From: Synechococcus sp. MU1617
GTDB lineage: Bacteria; Cyanobacteriota; Cyanobacteriia; PCC-6307; Cyanobiaceae
Length of the DNA: 64,000 nt
NCBI RefSeq assembly: GCF_020514235.1
Contig: NZ_VTLB01000002.1
Coordinates: forward strand, 248,001-312,000
Reading direction: 5' to 3'
Position 1 is the first letter of the stretch. Each line of letters begins with the position of its first letter. The position numbers and the translations under genes are program-made. A model generated the notes under the pieces. That model made no database searches, was not told the DNA's origin, and was given only the letters and a program-made list of their open reading frames with translations. This document shows positions 47,743 to 56,355 of the stretch, in pieces.

Positions 47743-48390
47743 GTGACCGGGACTGAGACAGGACGTCTTGCACCTTTGCTGCGCTGGCTGGGCTTGACCC
47801 TCGTGGTGATTCTCGTCCTGCAGATGCTGGCTGTTCTTGTTGGCGTCGACTGGAGTGAGGATGCTCCTCGCCCGCAGGTCACCGGTCCGCTGGTGGCTTT
47901 GGCTCCCCTTGGGTTTGCCGGTTTGTTGATCTGCCTGATTGGATCAAGGCTGGATCACCCTCAGCAGCAGCGCAGTCCTTTGCGCCTTCTGATCGCCGTC
48001 CTTTCAGGACTGTTGGCCCTCGGCATGGTGGTTGCCGTGCCGATGTCCCTGGATGGGGGTGCGGGTGACGTTGCCCGCCAGCGCAATCTGGAACAGGGTC
48101 GCGAAGCGTTGAAGGATGCCCGAGCCTTCCGCGCCGATGCAGCGCAGGTCACCTCCTTGGGTGAGCAGCTGGCCCAGGCCGGTCAACTCGCTGCCGATGC
48201 CACCGAGGACGACAAGCTGCGGGCGGCCGAAAAGATGGTGGACGATCAGATCACCCAGATGGAGGCCCAACTCAAGACAGTTGAGGTTGGCCAGGCCCGT
48301 GAATCCCAGCAGCGGTTCATCGGTGGAACCATCACTGCTGTGGTTCTTGCGATTGCGTTTGTGCTCCTCGCGTTCACGGCACTGCTCTGA
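47743..48390 (+). CDS. HpsJ-like four-helix membrane protein (tentative)
   Basis: 215 residues. Two N-terminal membrane helices ('LLRWLGLTLVVILVLQMLAV', then 'ALAPLGFAGLLICLIGS') are followed by a third near 88-105. A long polar coiled-coil-like segment rich in Arg, Glu and Gln (about 112-190) comes next, and a final helix 'GGTITAVVLAIAFVLLAFTA' closes the chain. This layout resembles cyanobacterial HpsJ-type proteins, named for hormogonium polysaccharide secretion, but unicellular species have homologues and the role is unclear. GTG start. Confidence 0.6.
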   Translation: MTGTETGRLAPLLRWLGLTLVVILVLQMLAVLVGVDWSEDAPRPQVTGPLVALAPLGFAGLLICLIGSRLDHPQQQRSPLRLLIAVLSGLLALGMVVAVPMSLDGGAGDVARQRNLEQGREALKDARAFRADAAQVTSLGEQLAQAGQLAADATEDDKLRAAEKMVDDQITQMEAQLKTVEVGQARESQQRFIGGTITAVVLAIAFVLLAFTALL

Positions 48391-48440
48391 CCGCTGGTTA
48401 GGTTGGTCAGACCTTATTCAAAGCTGGGCGCAGTACCTCC

Positions 48441-49175
48441 TTGGTCCAGTCCAATCCCAGACCTGATCTGCCGCTGTCCGCAAGGCTTCGGCAGGATCTA
48501 AAGAACGACCTGATTGCAGGCTTGCTGGTGGTGATTCCACTGGCAACAACGATTTGGCTGTCAACGATTGTCAGTCGGTTTGTTCTGGCGTTCCTGACCT
48601 CGATACCAAAGCAGTTCAATCCGTTCATCACCCTGAATCCACTGCTTCAGGATCTGATCAACCTGGCTCTCGGTCTCACGGTGCCTCTGATGGGCATCCT
48701 TCTGATCGGCTTGATGGCTCGAAACATTGTCGGTCGCTGGCTGTTGGAGTTTGGGGAAGGCACCTTGAGCCGGATCCCCCTGGCTGGATCGGTCTACAAG
48801 ACCTTGAAGCAGCTGCTGGAGACCTTTTTCCGCGATAACTCCACCCGGTTCCGTCGTGTTGTTCTCGTTGAGTACCCCCGGGAGGGATTGTTCAGCGTTG
48901 GGTTTGTGACCGGGGAAGTGGGTCCTTCACTTCAATCTGATTTGAAGGAGCCTCTGTTGAGTGTGTTCATTCCCACCGCTCCGAATCCCACCACCGGTTG
49001 GTACACCCTTGTTCCAGAGGGGTCCGTCCGAGATCTTGAGATCAGCGTTGAAGAAGCTTTCCGAACAATCATTTCGGCCGGCATCGTCAACCCCGATGAT
49101 CGTGAAGCCCCTGTGAATCGGAGTTTTTCCAGCCTCATGGCCCAGTTACGGGCTTCTGCATCTCCTTCCAGCTGA
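48441..49175 (+). CDS. DUF502 family membrane protein
   Basis: A 244-residue protein of the widespread DUF502 family. Two membrane helices are seen ('LIAGLLVVIPLATTIWLS' and 'LINLALGLTVPLMGILLIGL'). The conserved cytosolic or periplasmic part begins with 'LSRIPLAGSVYKTLKQLLET', then 'VVLVEYPREGLFSVGFVTG' and 'VFIPTAPNPTTGWYTLVPEG'. Function unknown; plant relatives (COV/LCV) affect vacuole or membrane trafficking. The start is TTG 48441. nusB starts three bases after the stop, suggesting one transcript. Confidence 0.9.
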   Translation: MVQSNPRPDLPLSARLRQDLKNDLIAGLLVVIPLATTIWLSTIVSRFVLAFLTSIPKQFNPFITLNPLLQDLINLALGLTVPLMGILLIGLMARNIVGRWLLEFGEGTLSRIPLAGSVYKTLKQLLETFFRDNSTRFRRVVLVEYPREGLFSVGFVTGEVGPSLQSDLKEPLLSVFIPTAPNPTTGWYTLVPEGSVRDLEISVEEAFRTIISAGIVNPDDREAPVNRSFSSLMAQLRASASPSS

Positions 49176-49178
49176 GTC

Positions 49179-49814
49179 ATGGCGACACGATCCCTTACAC
49201 GCGAGCTGGCCTTGCTGGTGCTTGGTCAGGTGCCGGAACAGAAGTCAGCCTCAGTCGCTGACCTGGCCCTTGATTCGATCCTGGACCAGGCCCTCGACAC
49301 CCTCACCCAGCACTGGCGTGAGTCGCTTGATTCCAGTGCTGCAGAGCTCGATCAGGCGCAGCAGTCCCTGCTGGACAGTGAGTTGCAGCAGGGCGAAACC
49401 GGAACCCATGACACCGTCCGCACCCATCTGCGCGCATCGTTGAGTTCCGCTGAACAGGTGCTGAATGGATTGTCCGCCAGTCTTGAGTTGTCTCGGCTCT
49501 TGTTGCTTGGGGATCAGGAGCAGATTCGCCGCGGTGCCATGGAGCGGGTTCAGAAGGTGCTCACCCAGCGCGAGGGCATTGACAAACGTCTGGATCAGGT
49601 GATGGAGGGCTGGAGGCTGACCCGACTTCCACGGATCGATCGCGACATTCTCCGGTTGGCTGTCGTTGACCTGGAAAGCCTGCGCACTCCGGCTCCAGTG
49701 GCGTTCAACGAGGCGGTTGAGCTGGCCAACCGTTACAGCGATGAGCAGGGGCGCCGGATGATCAATGGCGTGTTGCGCCGCTTCCATGACGCTCAATCGA
49801 AAGCATCGGCCTGA
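49179..49814 (+). CDS. nusB: Transcription antitermination factor NusB
   Basis: Binds boxA RNA with NusE (S10) in rRNA antitermination. At 211 residues it is longer than E. coli NusB (139). It has an N-terminal extension with 'TRELALLVLGQVPEQ' and a Gln/Glu-rich insert ahead of the standard C-terminal 'RLPRIDRDILRLAVVDLESL' and 'FNEAVELANRYSDEQGRRM'. The insert is typical for cyanobacterial NusB. The TGA overlaps the ftsY ATG by one base (TGATG). Confidence 0.93.
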   Translation: MATRSLTRELALLVLGQVPEQKSASVADLALDSILDQALDTLTQHWRESLDSSAAELDQAQQSLLDSELQQGETGTHDTVRTHLRASLSSAEQVLNGLSASLELSRLLLLGDQEQIRRGAMERVQKVLTQREGIDKRLDQVMEGWRLTRLPRIDRDILRLAVVDLESLRTPAPVAFNEAVELANRYSDEQGRRMINGVLRRFHDAQSKASA

Positions 49815-51316
49815 TGGTGTTCAACTGGTTCGAACGACAGGCTGACGAGTCTCAGACGCCGGAGCCGACGCCCACCCCCGCGCCGACGCCGGAACCGATG
49901 GCTGGTGGGACTGATGCTCCCGTTTCAGAAGCGCCGGAGCCCACTCCAGCTCCTGCAGCCAGTGAGGAAGAAGACGAAGCTCTGGTTTGGGCCCGTGAGG
50001 CCTATGCCCGCCTGAAGGCTCAGCAACAGGCAGCGTCCCCTGTTGCTGAAGCGGCCCCCGAGCCCACCCCAGCGCCCAGTCCAGAACCAGCACCTTCACT
50101 TACACCTTTACCAACACCAGGTCCGGCACCTTTACCGACACCCTCTCCAGCACCAGCTCCCGGACTGTCGCTGCTGGAGCAGGCAGCGGCTCAGCGACAG
50201 CAGCGTCAGCAGGATCTGGATGACAGGGCTCGTGAGGCTCCACCTGCATCCACTTCGGCTCCCACCCCTGCGCCAGCTCTCGATTCAGAAGAGCCGCAGC
50301 TGGGTGACTTTGATCAGGATTTCACCTGGTCTGCCGAGGTGCTTGCGGCCCAGGGCCGTCGCGTTGATCAGGTTTCCCTCGAGGAAATCGATTGGTTGGG
50401 CCGGCTTCGCCGCGGCCTTGAAAAGACCCGTCAGGGCTTTGTCACCAGCCTTCTGGAGAATCTTGGTGACGACCCGTTAACGCCGGAGGTTCTTGACGAT
50501 CTCGAAACTCTCTTGCTGAGGGCGGATGCTGGCGTCCAGGCCACCGATCAGGTGCTGGATGCCTTGCGTCAGCGGATGAATGAGGAGGTCGTTGATCCTG
50601 TGGAAGGGATTCGCTTCCTTAAGGAACAGCTGCGTGGCCTTTTGGACACGCCGATTGAGGCCAGTGGTGTTCCTCTTCTGGCGCCGGAACGGGATCGCCT
50701 CAACATCTGGTTGATGGTGGGGGTGAATGGGGTTGGTAAGACAACCACCCTGGGAAAACTTGCCAATCTGGCTGTTCGCAGCGGCTATTCGGCTCTGATT
50801 GCGGCCGCAGACACCTTCCGGGCTGCAGCCGTGCAGCAGGTTGAGGTCTGGGGAGAGCGCAGTGATGTTCCAGTGGTGTCCAACCCCAGCAGCAATGCCG
50901 ACCCCGCTGCCGTTGTTTTCGATGCGATTGGTGCCGCTCGCTCGCGCAAGTCTGATCTGCTGCTGGTGGACACCGCCGGACGGTTGCAGACCAAGCACAA
51001 CCTGATGGAGGAACTTCAAAAAGTCAGAAAGATCATCGACCGTTTGGCGCCGGAGGCGAAGGTCGAATCCTTGCTGGTTCTTGATGCAAGCCAGGGTCAG
51101 AACGGGCTTCGCCAGGCCATGGCCTTTGCCGAGGCGGCAGGCCTCACTGGTGTTGTAATCACCAAACTCGACGGCACAGCCCGTGGCGGCGTCGCCCTAG
51201 CGGTGTCGTCTGAGGCAGGTTTGCCGATTCGTTTCATCGGCGCTGGGGAAGGAATTCGTGATCTGCGCCCCTTCAACAGTTTTGAATTCGTTGAGGCTCT
51301 GCTGGCTGGACGCTGA
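49814..51316 (+). CDS. ftsY: Signal recognition particle receptor FtsY
   Basis: The SRP receptor GTPase for co-translational membrane targeting. 500 residues. About the first 155 residues are a low-complexity Pro/Ala/Glu/Thr region built from PTPAP- and PEP-like repeats. The N domain starts near 170 ('WLGRLRRGLEKTRQGFVTSL') and the GTPase domain has G1 'GVNGVGKTTTLGKLA', 'AADTFRAAAVQQVEVWG', 'LVDTAGRLQTKHNLMEEL' and G4 'ITKLDGTARGG'. The acidic A domain of E. coli FtsY is here replaced by the proline-rich one, which may extend from the membrane. Coupled to nusB. Confidence 0.97.
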   Translation: MVFNWFERQADESQTPEPTPTPAPTPEPMAGGTDAPVSEAPEPTPAPAASEEEDEALVWAREAYARLKAQQQAASPVAEAAPEPTPAPSPEPAPSLTPLPTPGPAPLPTPSPAPAPGLSLLEQAAAQRQQRQQDLDDRAREAPPASTSAPTPAPALDSEEPQLGDFDQDFTWSAEVLAAQGRRVDQVSLEEIDWLGRLRRGLEKTRQGFVTSLLENLGDDPLTPEVLDDLETLLLRADAGVQATDQVLDALRQRMNEEVVDPVEGIRFLKEQLRGLLDTPIEASGVPLLAPERDRLNIWLMVGVNGVGKTTTLGKLANLAVRSGYSALIAAADTFRAAAVQQVEVWGERSDVPVVSNPSSNADPAAVVFDAIGAARSRKSDLLLVDTAGRLQTKHNLMEELQKVRKIIDRLAPEAKVESLLVLDASQGQNGLRQAMAFAEAAGLTGVVITKLDGTARGGVALAVSSEAGLPIRFIGAGEGIRDLRPFNSFEFVEALLAGR

Positions 51317-51351
51317 AGCGTTGCTACCTTGCGGACCCTGGGGGTGCGAGG

Positions 51352-52764
51352 TTGAGCAGCAAGCCGCCCGGACGTCATCCCAGCTCTGCGCAGCGGACTG
51401 GACACCCCTCGCCCGAGGCCATGGCTTCGTTGCGTCAGCTGTTTGACAGCCTCAGCAGCGAACAGCGCCGCAATCAGGATCTGTTGGTTTCCCTGGGGTT
51501 TGCCCTCCGCAGCTTCACCAACCTCCAGCGCTTTCTTGAGCTTGTGCCTGTCGTGGCCTCGCGCCTGGTGGGTGTTGAGGGGGCCTTGCTTGTTCCGTTT
51601 CAGACGGATGGTCGCCTCTGGCGTGATCAGTTGCAGGGGAGTCCAGCTGAGCCGTCCCAGGATCTGCTGCAGCGCTTAGCCGCCTTTGAACCTGGATCGG
51701 CCGTGGGTTTTGGCAGCGACGATCAGCAGCTGTTGGCGCTCGATCGTCTGGTTCAACGCTGCCTGCCCAAAGCGGCTTTGTTCGCCACGTCTGTGACGGC
51801 CCGTGGTCGGACGCGGGGCCGCCTTTACGTCTATGCCCGCAACGGCTCCTTGGTCTGGACCGAGGTGCACCGTCGGCACGTTCAGTTGGTGGCGGATCTT
51901 GCTGGTGTTGCGATCGAAAACGATCAGATGCTGCAGGACGCCCGCCGGCATGAGCGGGTCGATCGACAACTCAGCATTGGTGCAGAGATTCAGGCGCAGT
52001 TGTTGCCGGATCGTTGCCCCGTGATCGAGGGCGTTGATCTGGCCGCGCGCTGTCGGCCCGCTTTTCAGGTGGGCGGTGACTACTACGACTTCATTCCCAC
52101 CCGTCCGGAACTCATCGGCAGACGCCGTGAGCGGGGTCGCTGGGCATTGGTGATGGGGGATGTCATGGGCAAAGGCGTTCCTGCTGGTCTGCTGATGACG
52201 ATGTTGCGCGGGATGCTGCGCGCTGAGGTTCTCAGCGGTCTGCCACCGGATCGGATTCTCCACGACCTCAACCAGCTGGCGCAGGAAGACCTTGCGCAGT
52301 CGCACCGGTTTGTGACGCTGTTTTATTCCGACCTGGATCCGCGCACGCTGCGGTTGCGTTATGCCAATGCGGCCCACAACCCGCCCCTGCTCTGGCGCGC
52401 CGAGCGACGGGTGATCATGCGGCTCGATGCCGCTGGGCTTCTGATCGGTCTCCAACCTGAAGCTGAGTTCGCCCTTGGCGAGGTTCGCCTTGAACCGGGA
52501 GACGTGTTGCTCTACTACACCGATGGTGTGACCGAAGCACCGGGGATCACTGGCGATCGTTTCGACGAGGCGCGGCTGATTCGTGCCCTTGAAACGGCCT
52601 GTCGAAGTGGTCAGGGAGCGCAGGGAATTCTTGAAAGCCTGTTTGAACGCTTGGACCGTTTTGTTGGTCCGGATCGTCAGCTGGAGGATGACGCGTCGCT
52701 TGTGGTGTTGAAAGTTCCGGAAGCGGTCACGTTGCCGAGTGTGCAGGGACGGTCAATCGCCTGA
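51352..52764 (+). CDS. GAF-domain PP2C-type serine phosphatase (RsbU/SpoIIE-like)
   Basis: 470 residues. The N-terminal half (about 40-200) is GAF-like, the C-terminal half (about 225-455) is a PPM/PP2C phosphatase. Metal-site motifs are 'GGDYYDF', '[16 protein letters not shown]', '[11 protein letters not shown]', 'YYTDGVTEA' and 'DDASLVVL'. Such enzymes dephosphorylate anti-sigma-factor antagonists in partner-switching regulation. No anti-sigma kinase or STAS gene lies nearby. The start is TTG 51352 with GAGG close before it; ATG 51421 is an alternative that removes a polar 23-residue leader. Confidence 0.88.
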   Translation: MSSKPPGRHPSSAQRTGHPSPEAMASLRQLFDSLSSEQRRNQDLLVSLGFALRSFTNLQRFLELVPVVASRLVGVEGALLVPFQTDGRLWRDQLQGSPAEPSQDLLQRLAAFEPGSAVGFGSDDQQLLALDRLVQRCLPKAALFATSVTARGRTRGRLYVYARNGSLVWTEVHRRHVQLVADLAGVAIENDQMLQDARRHERVDRQLSIGAEIQAQLLPDRCPVIEGVDLAARCRPAFQVGGDYYDFIPTRPELIGRRRERGRWALVMGDVMGKGVPAGLLMTMLRGMLRAEVLSGLPPDRILHDLNQLAQEDLAQSHRFVTLFYSDLDPRTLRLRYANAAHNPPLLWRAERRVIMRLDAAGLLIGLQPEAEFALGEVRLEPGDVLLYYTDGVTEAPGITGDRFDEARLIRALETACRSGQGAQGILESLFERLDRFVGPDRQLEDDASLVVLKVPEAVTLPSVQGRSIA

Positions 52765-52792
52765 CAAGCTGAGGAAATCGACGGATGAATTG

Positions 52793-54211
52793 ATGGCTGG
52801 TGGGGTGACCGGTGGTGCTGCAGGCACCTGGAGCGATCGTTTTGAGCAAGGTCTGCATCCCTTTATTGAGGCGTTTAACGCCTCCATCGGTTTTGACCTG
52901 TCCCTTCTTCAGGAGGATCTCGATGGGTCGATCGCGCATGCCCGGATGCTGGCCGGCGTGGGAGTGATCACGGAGGCGGAGGCTGAGCAGTTGGTGGAGG
53001 GCCTGGAGACGATTCGTGCTGAGGCGGCATCCGGCAGTTTCCAGCCCGGTTTGGCTGATGAGGATGTTCACTTCGCTGTGGAACGCCGGCTGATTGCTTT
53101 GCTGGGTCCCGTGGGCAAGAAGTTGCACACCGGACGCAGCCGCAATGATCAGGTTGGGACTGACCTACGCCTCTGGTTGCGGCGACGGCTGGATGGCCTG
53201 GATCAGGATCTGCAGCGGTTGCAGGGGGCACTGCTGACCCAGGCGGATCGACATCGCCGCACCATGATTCCCGGGTACACCCACCTGCAGCGGGCCCAGC
53301 CGCTCTGTCTCGCCCATCACCTTCTCGCCTATGTCGAGATGTTGGAGCGCGACCGCGAGCGTCTTCAGGATGTGCGGAAACGCGTGAACATTTGCCCGCT
53401 CGGCGCCGCTGCCCTGGCGGGCACGCCAGTACCGATTGATCGCCAGCGCACCGCGAAGGAGCTGGGTTTTTCAGCGGTTTATGCCAACAGCCTCGATGCG
53501 GTCAGCGACCGTGATTTCTGCGTTGAGTTCTCAGCTGCCGCCTCCTTGGTGATGGTGCACCTCAGCCGTCTCGCCGAAGAGGTGATCGCCTGGGCGTCCG
53601 AGGAATTCGGCTTCGTGCGGCTCAGCGATCGCTGTGCCACGGGCAGCAGCCTGATGCCTCAGAAGAAGAATCCCGATGTGCCTGAGCTGGTTCGGGGCAA
53701 AACAGGACGGGTCTTCGGACATCTCCAGGGATTGCTAACCATGATTAAGGGTCTTCCGCTCGCCTACAACAAGGATTTTCAGGAAGACAAGGAGGCGTTG
53801 TTTGATGCCTTCCGCACAACACGTGATTGTGTTGAGGCGATGGCGATTTTGTTTGAGGAAGGCCTTGATTTCAGAGTCGAGCGCCTCAATGAAGCGGTGG
53901 AGCAGGATTTCTCCAATGCAACGGATGTGGCCGACTATCTGGTGTCTCGTGGTGTTCCATTTCGCGAGGCTTATCAATTGGTCGGCGCTGTCGTCCGGCG
54001 CTGTCTCGAGCAGGGTTGTTTGTTGCGGGACCTTGATCTGACTGCTTGGAAGGAACTTCATCCGGCCTTTGAGGCGGATTTGCATGACGCCCTGGCTCCC
54101 CGGGCTGTTGTTGCCGCCCGTCGCAGTGAAGGTGGAACGGGATTTGAGCGTGTTGATGAACAGCTTCAGCGTTGGTTACAGCGTTTCAACGGAACTCAAC
54201 CGGTGGGATGA
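52793..54211 (+). CDS. argH: Argininosuccinate lyase
   Basis: Splits argininosuccinate into arginine and fumarate, the last step of arginine synthesis. 472 residues. The family signature '[20 protein letters not shown]' is intact, with '[19 protein letters not shown]' and '[20 protein letters not shown]' upstream. ATG 52793 is used; the 18-residue extension to 52739 would overlap the phosphatase gene and is not conserved. The neighbouring RNA-binding protein gene starts 126 bases downstream. Confidence 0.97.
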   Translation: MAGGVTGGAAGTWSDRFEQGLHPFIEAFNASIGFDLSLLQEDLDGSIAHARMLAGVGVITEAEAEQLVEGLETIRAEAASGSFQPGLADEDVHFAVERRLIALLGPVGKKLHTGRSRNDQVGTDLRLWLRRRLDGLDQDLQRLQGALLTQADRHRRTMIPGYTHLQRAQPLCLAHHLLAYVEMLERDRERLQDVRKRVNICPLGAAALAGTPVPIDRQRTAKELGFSAVYANSLDAVSDRDFCVEFSAAASLVMVHLSRLAEEVIAWASEEFGFVRLSDRCATGSSLMPQKKNPDVPELVRGKTGRVFGHLQGLLTMIKGLPLAYNKDFQEDKEALFDAFRTTRDCVEAMAILFEEGLDFRVERLNEAVEQDFSNATDVADYLVSRGVPFREAYQLVGAVVRRCLEQGCLLRDLDLTAWKELHPAFEADLHDALAPRAVVAARRSEGGTGFERVDEQLQRWLQRFNGTQPVG

Positions 54212-54337
54212 CTCTCACCCATAACCGGGTCTACGCTTGTTTAGCCAGAGCTATGTCACTTCGTTCCGGAGTCATGGCCCGATGGCAAAGTTCAAGGCCT
54301 CATCGGTCCACTGTTTCGTACCCGGTCCACGCAAAAC

Positions 54338-54802
54338 GTGAGCATTTTTGTCGGCAACCTTCCCTTCCGCGCTGAGCAGGAAGATGTGATTGAACTGTTT
54401 GCCCAGTTCGGTGAAGTGTCCAACTGCGCGCTGCCCCTCGAGCGGGACACAGGTCGCAAGCGTGGTTTTGCTTTCGTTGAGATGGCCGATGAGTCCACCG
54501 AAGAAGCAGCCATTGAAGGCCTGCAGGGTGCAGAACTGATGGGCCGTCCTCTCCGGATCAACAAAGCTGAGCCCCGCGGTAGCGCCCCCCGTCGTGGCGG
54601 TGGTGGTGGCGGCTACGGCGGCGGCGGTGGTGGCGGCGGTGATCGCCCCTCCGGTGCAAGGGGATGGGAAGACCGCAGCTATGGCGCCCGAGACAATGCT
54701 GGTGAGGGCAATGCCTACGACGAGGGTCGCAGCCGTCGTCGCCGTGGATCCTCCAGCGGCGGTGGCGATGACTATTCCGGTTACGGCGGAGCTGAGGGCT
54801 GA
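54338..54802 (+). CDS. RRM-type glycine-rich RNA-binding protein
   Basis: 154 residues. One RNA recognition motif (about 1-80) has RNP2 'IFVGNLPF' and RNP1 'RGFAFVEM'. The tail is Gly/Arg/Ser-rich with long GGGG runs encoded by GGT/GGC triplets (about 54597-54645), followed by Tyr/Arg segments. Cyanobacterial Rbp proteins of this kind are often cold-induced and bind single-stranded RNA, some localising thylakoid mRNAs. GTG start. The 126-base leader shows no clear terminator or known cold-shock element. Confidence 0.92.
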   Translation: MSIFVGNLPFRAEQEDVIELFAQFGEVSNCALPLERDTGRKRGFAFVEMADESTEEAAIEGLQGAELMGRPLRINKAEPRGSAPRRGGGGGGYGGGGGGGGDRPSGARGWEDRSYGARDNAGEGNAYDEGRSRRRRGSSSGGGDDYSGYGGAEG

Positions 54803-54815
54803 ACTCAGCCGTTGA

Positions 54816-55811
54816 TCAGAGTCCTGCGTCCTTGAGTTGCTGTCCGGCTTGGAGCAGCACATCCAGATCAGCTCCAGGGCGCTGGGCTTTCTCCCCCAGC
54901 TCCCGCCGCCAGTGCCTTGCACCACGGACGCCTTCCACGAGTTGCACCAGGTGACGGCATAGGTCCCACAGCCGGCCCCCTCTCTCCAGATGAGCCTCTG
55001 CATGGGGAAGTAGACCCTCCACAACATCTGACGCCAGGATCTGGCGTGACTCTTCCCCGAAAATCAAGGCATCGATGCTGGTCCAGCGCAGGGGATGGCT
55101 GTAGGCCGCCCGTCCCACCATGGCGCCATCGCATCCTTCCAGTGCCTCAAGGCAGTCTTCAGGGGATTCCAGCCCCCCGTTGAGTTCAATCACCAGATCG
55201 GGGCGGCGTTTTTTAAGAGCCACCACGCGGTCATGCTGCAGCGGAGGAATCGTTCGGTTCTGCTTGGGATCCAGGCCCTCCAGCCAGGCTTTACGGGCGT
55301 GAACAGCGAAGCGGCTGGCCCCTGCCAGAGCCACTCGATCCACGAAGTTCGTCAGCAGGGCATCGCTGTCGAGATCGTCAATACCGATCCGATGTTTCAC
55401 GGTCACGGGGAGTCCCCCTGCGTCCACCATGGCCTCCACGCATCGGGCGACCAGATCCGGTTCCGCCATGAGGCAAGCCCCGAAATTCCCTGCCTGCACC
55501 TTCTGACTGGGGCAACCCACATTGAGGTTGATTTCGTCGTAGCCCCAGTCCTGCGCCAGTCGTGCCGCCTCGGCCAGTAGGGCTGGATCGTCTCCCCCCA
55601 CCTGAAGGGCGATGGGATGTTCCACCGGATCGAAATCCAGCAACTTGTTGCGTCGTTTGCTGTGGTACAGCGCCTGGGCCACCACCATTTCGCTGTAGAG
55701 CAGGGCTCTACGGCTGATCTGCCGCATCAGCACCCGGAAATGGCGGTCGGTGCAATCCAGCATCGGCGCCACACTGAAGCGGTAGGCAGTGGTGGATCCG
55801 GCGGCAGTCAT
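54816..55811 (-). CDS. dusA: tRNA-dihydrouridine synthase (DusA-like)
   Basis: An FMN enzyme that reduces uridines in the tRNA D-loop. 331 residues, TIM barrel. 'SVAPMLDCTDRHFRVLMR' at the N-terminus, the catalytic cysteine in 'LNVGCPSQKVQAGNFGACLM', 'VTVKHRIGIDDLDS', 'AVHARKAWLEGL' and 'ELNGGLESPEDCLEALEGCD' fit the DusA subgroup, which modifies U20/U20a in E. coli. ATG 55811; TTG 55814 is also possible. It diverges from msrB over only 40 bases, and its stop lies 13 bases from the convergent RNA-binding protein gene. Confidence 0.92.
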   Translation of the reverse strand: MTAAGSTTAYRFSVAPMLDCTDRHFRVLMRQISRRALLYSEMVVAQALYHSKRRNKLLDFDPVEHPIALQVGGDDPALLAEAARLAQDWGYDEINLNVGCPSQKVQAGNFGACLMAEPDLVARCVEAMVDAGGLPVTVKHRIGIDDLDSDALLTNFVDRVALAGASRFAVHARKAWLEGLDPKQNRTIPPLQHDRVVALKKRRPDLVIELNGGLESPEDCLEALEGCDGAMVGRAAYSHPLRWTSIDALIFGEESRQILASDVVEGLLPHAEAHLERGGRLWDLCRHLVQLVEGVRGARHWRRELGEKAQRPGADLDVLLQAGQQLKDAGL

Positions 55812-55851
55812 CAATCCATTAGAACCGCCCGTGATTCCCGCTTCAGCGTTG

Positions 55852-56355
55852 ATGAGCTTGAGTGCCGCCGTTCTGTCCCGTCGATCGCTGTTGTTGGCGG
55901 CAATGGCAGGTGTGTTTGGCAGTCTCTGGAGACCTCAACCTGTGTTGGCGGCGTCCAACGCTGGCGATCCCTCTTGGGATCTCAATGCCGAGCAGTGGCG
56001 TGAGCGTTTGTCTCCCCAGGCCTATGACGTGTTGCGCAATGAGGGAACGGAACGTCCCTTCACGAGTCCGCTCAATGGAGAGAAGCGTTCCGGCACATAC
56101 CACTGCGCCGGCTGTGATGCAGCTTTGTTTTCGTCGGAGGCCAAATTCGACAGCGGCACCGGCTGGCCCAGCTTCTGGCAGCCCCTGGATGGTGCCATCG
56201 CCACGAAAGTAGATTTCAAATTGATCCTGCCGCGCACGGAATACCACTGCAGCAGTTGTGGTGGGCACCAGGGCCACGTTTTCAATGACGGACCACGACC
56301 CACCGGCAAGCGCTACTGCAACAACGGAGTCGCCCTCCGCTTCCAGCCCGCTTGA
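55852..56355 (+). CDS. msrB: Exported methionine-R-sulfoxide reductase B
   Basis: Repairs methionine R-sulfoxide in oxidised proteins. 167 residues. The N-terminus 'LSRRSLLLAAMAGVFGSLW' is a twin-arginine-type signal peptide, so the enzyme is probably sent folded to the periplasm or thylakoid lumen. The MsrB domain has zinc cysteines 'CAGCD' and 'CSSCGGHQGHVF', substrate motif 'GTGWPSFWQPL' and the catalytic cysteine in 'RYCNNGVALRF'. ATG 55852 is chosen; the open frame continues upstream into the dus promoter region. Its last 71 bases overlap the next flavoprotein frame if that gene starts at ATG 56285. Confidence 0.93.
   Translation: MSLSAAVLSRRSLLLAAMAGVFGSLWRPQPVLAASNAGDPSWDLNAEQWRERLSPQAYDVLRNEGTERPFTSPLNGEKRSGTYHCAGCDAALFSSEAKFDSGTGWPSFWQPLDGAIATKVDFKLILPRTEYHCSSCGGHQGHVFNDGPRPTGKRYCNNGVALRFQPA

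Noticed and set aside
49864-50170. Repetitive DNA that could suggest a CRISPR-like or tandem repeat array
   Set aside because: The repeats are irregular Pro/Thr/Ala/Glu codons inside the ftsY frame with no constant repeat-spacer pattern.
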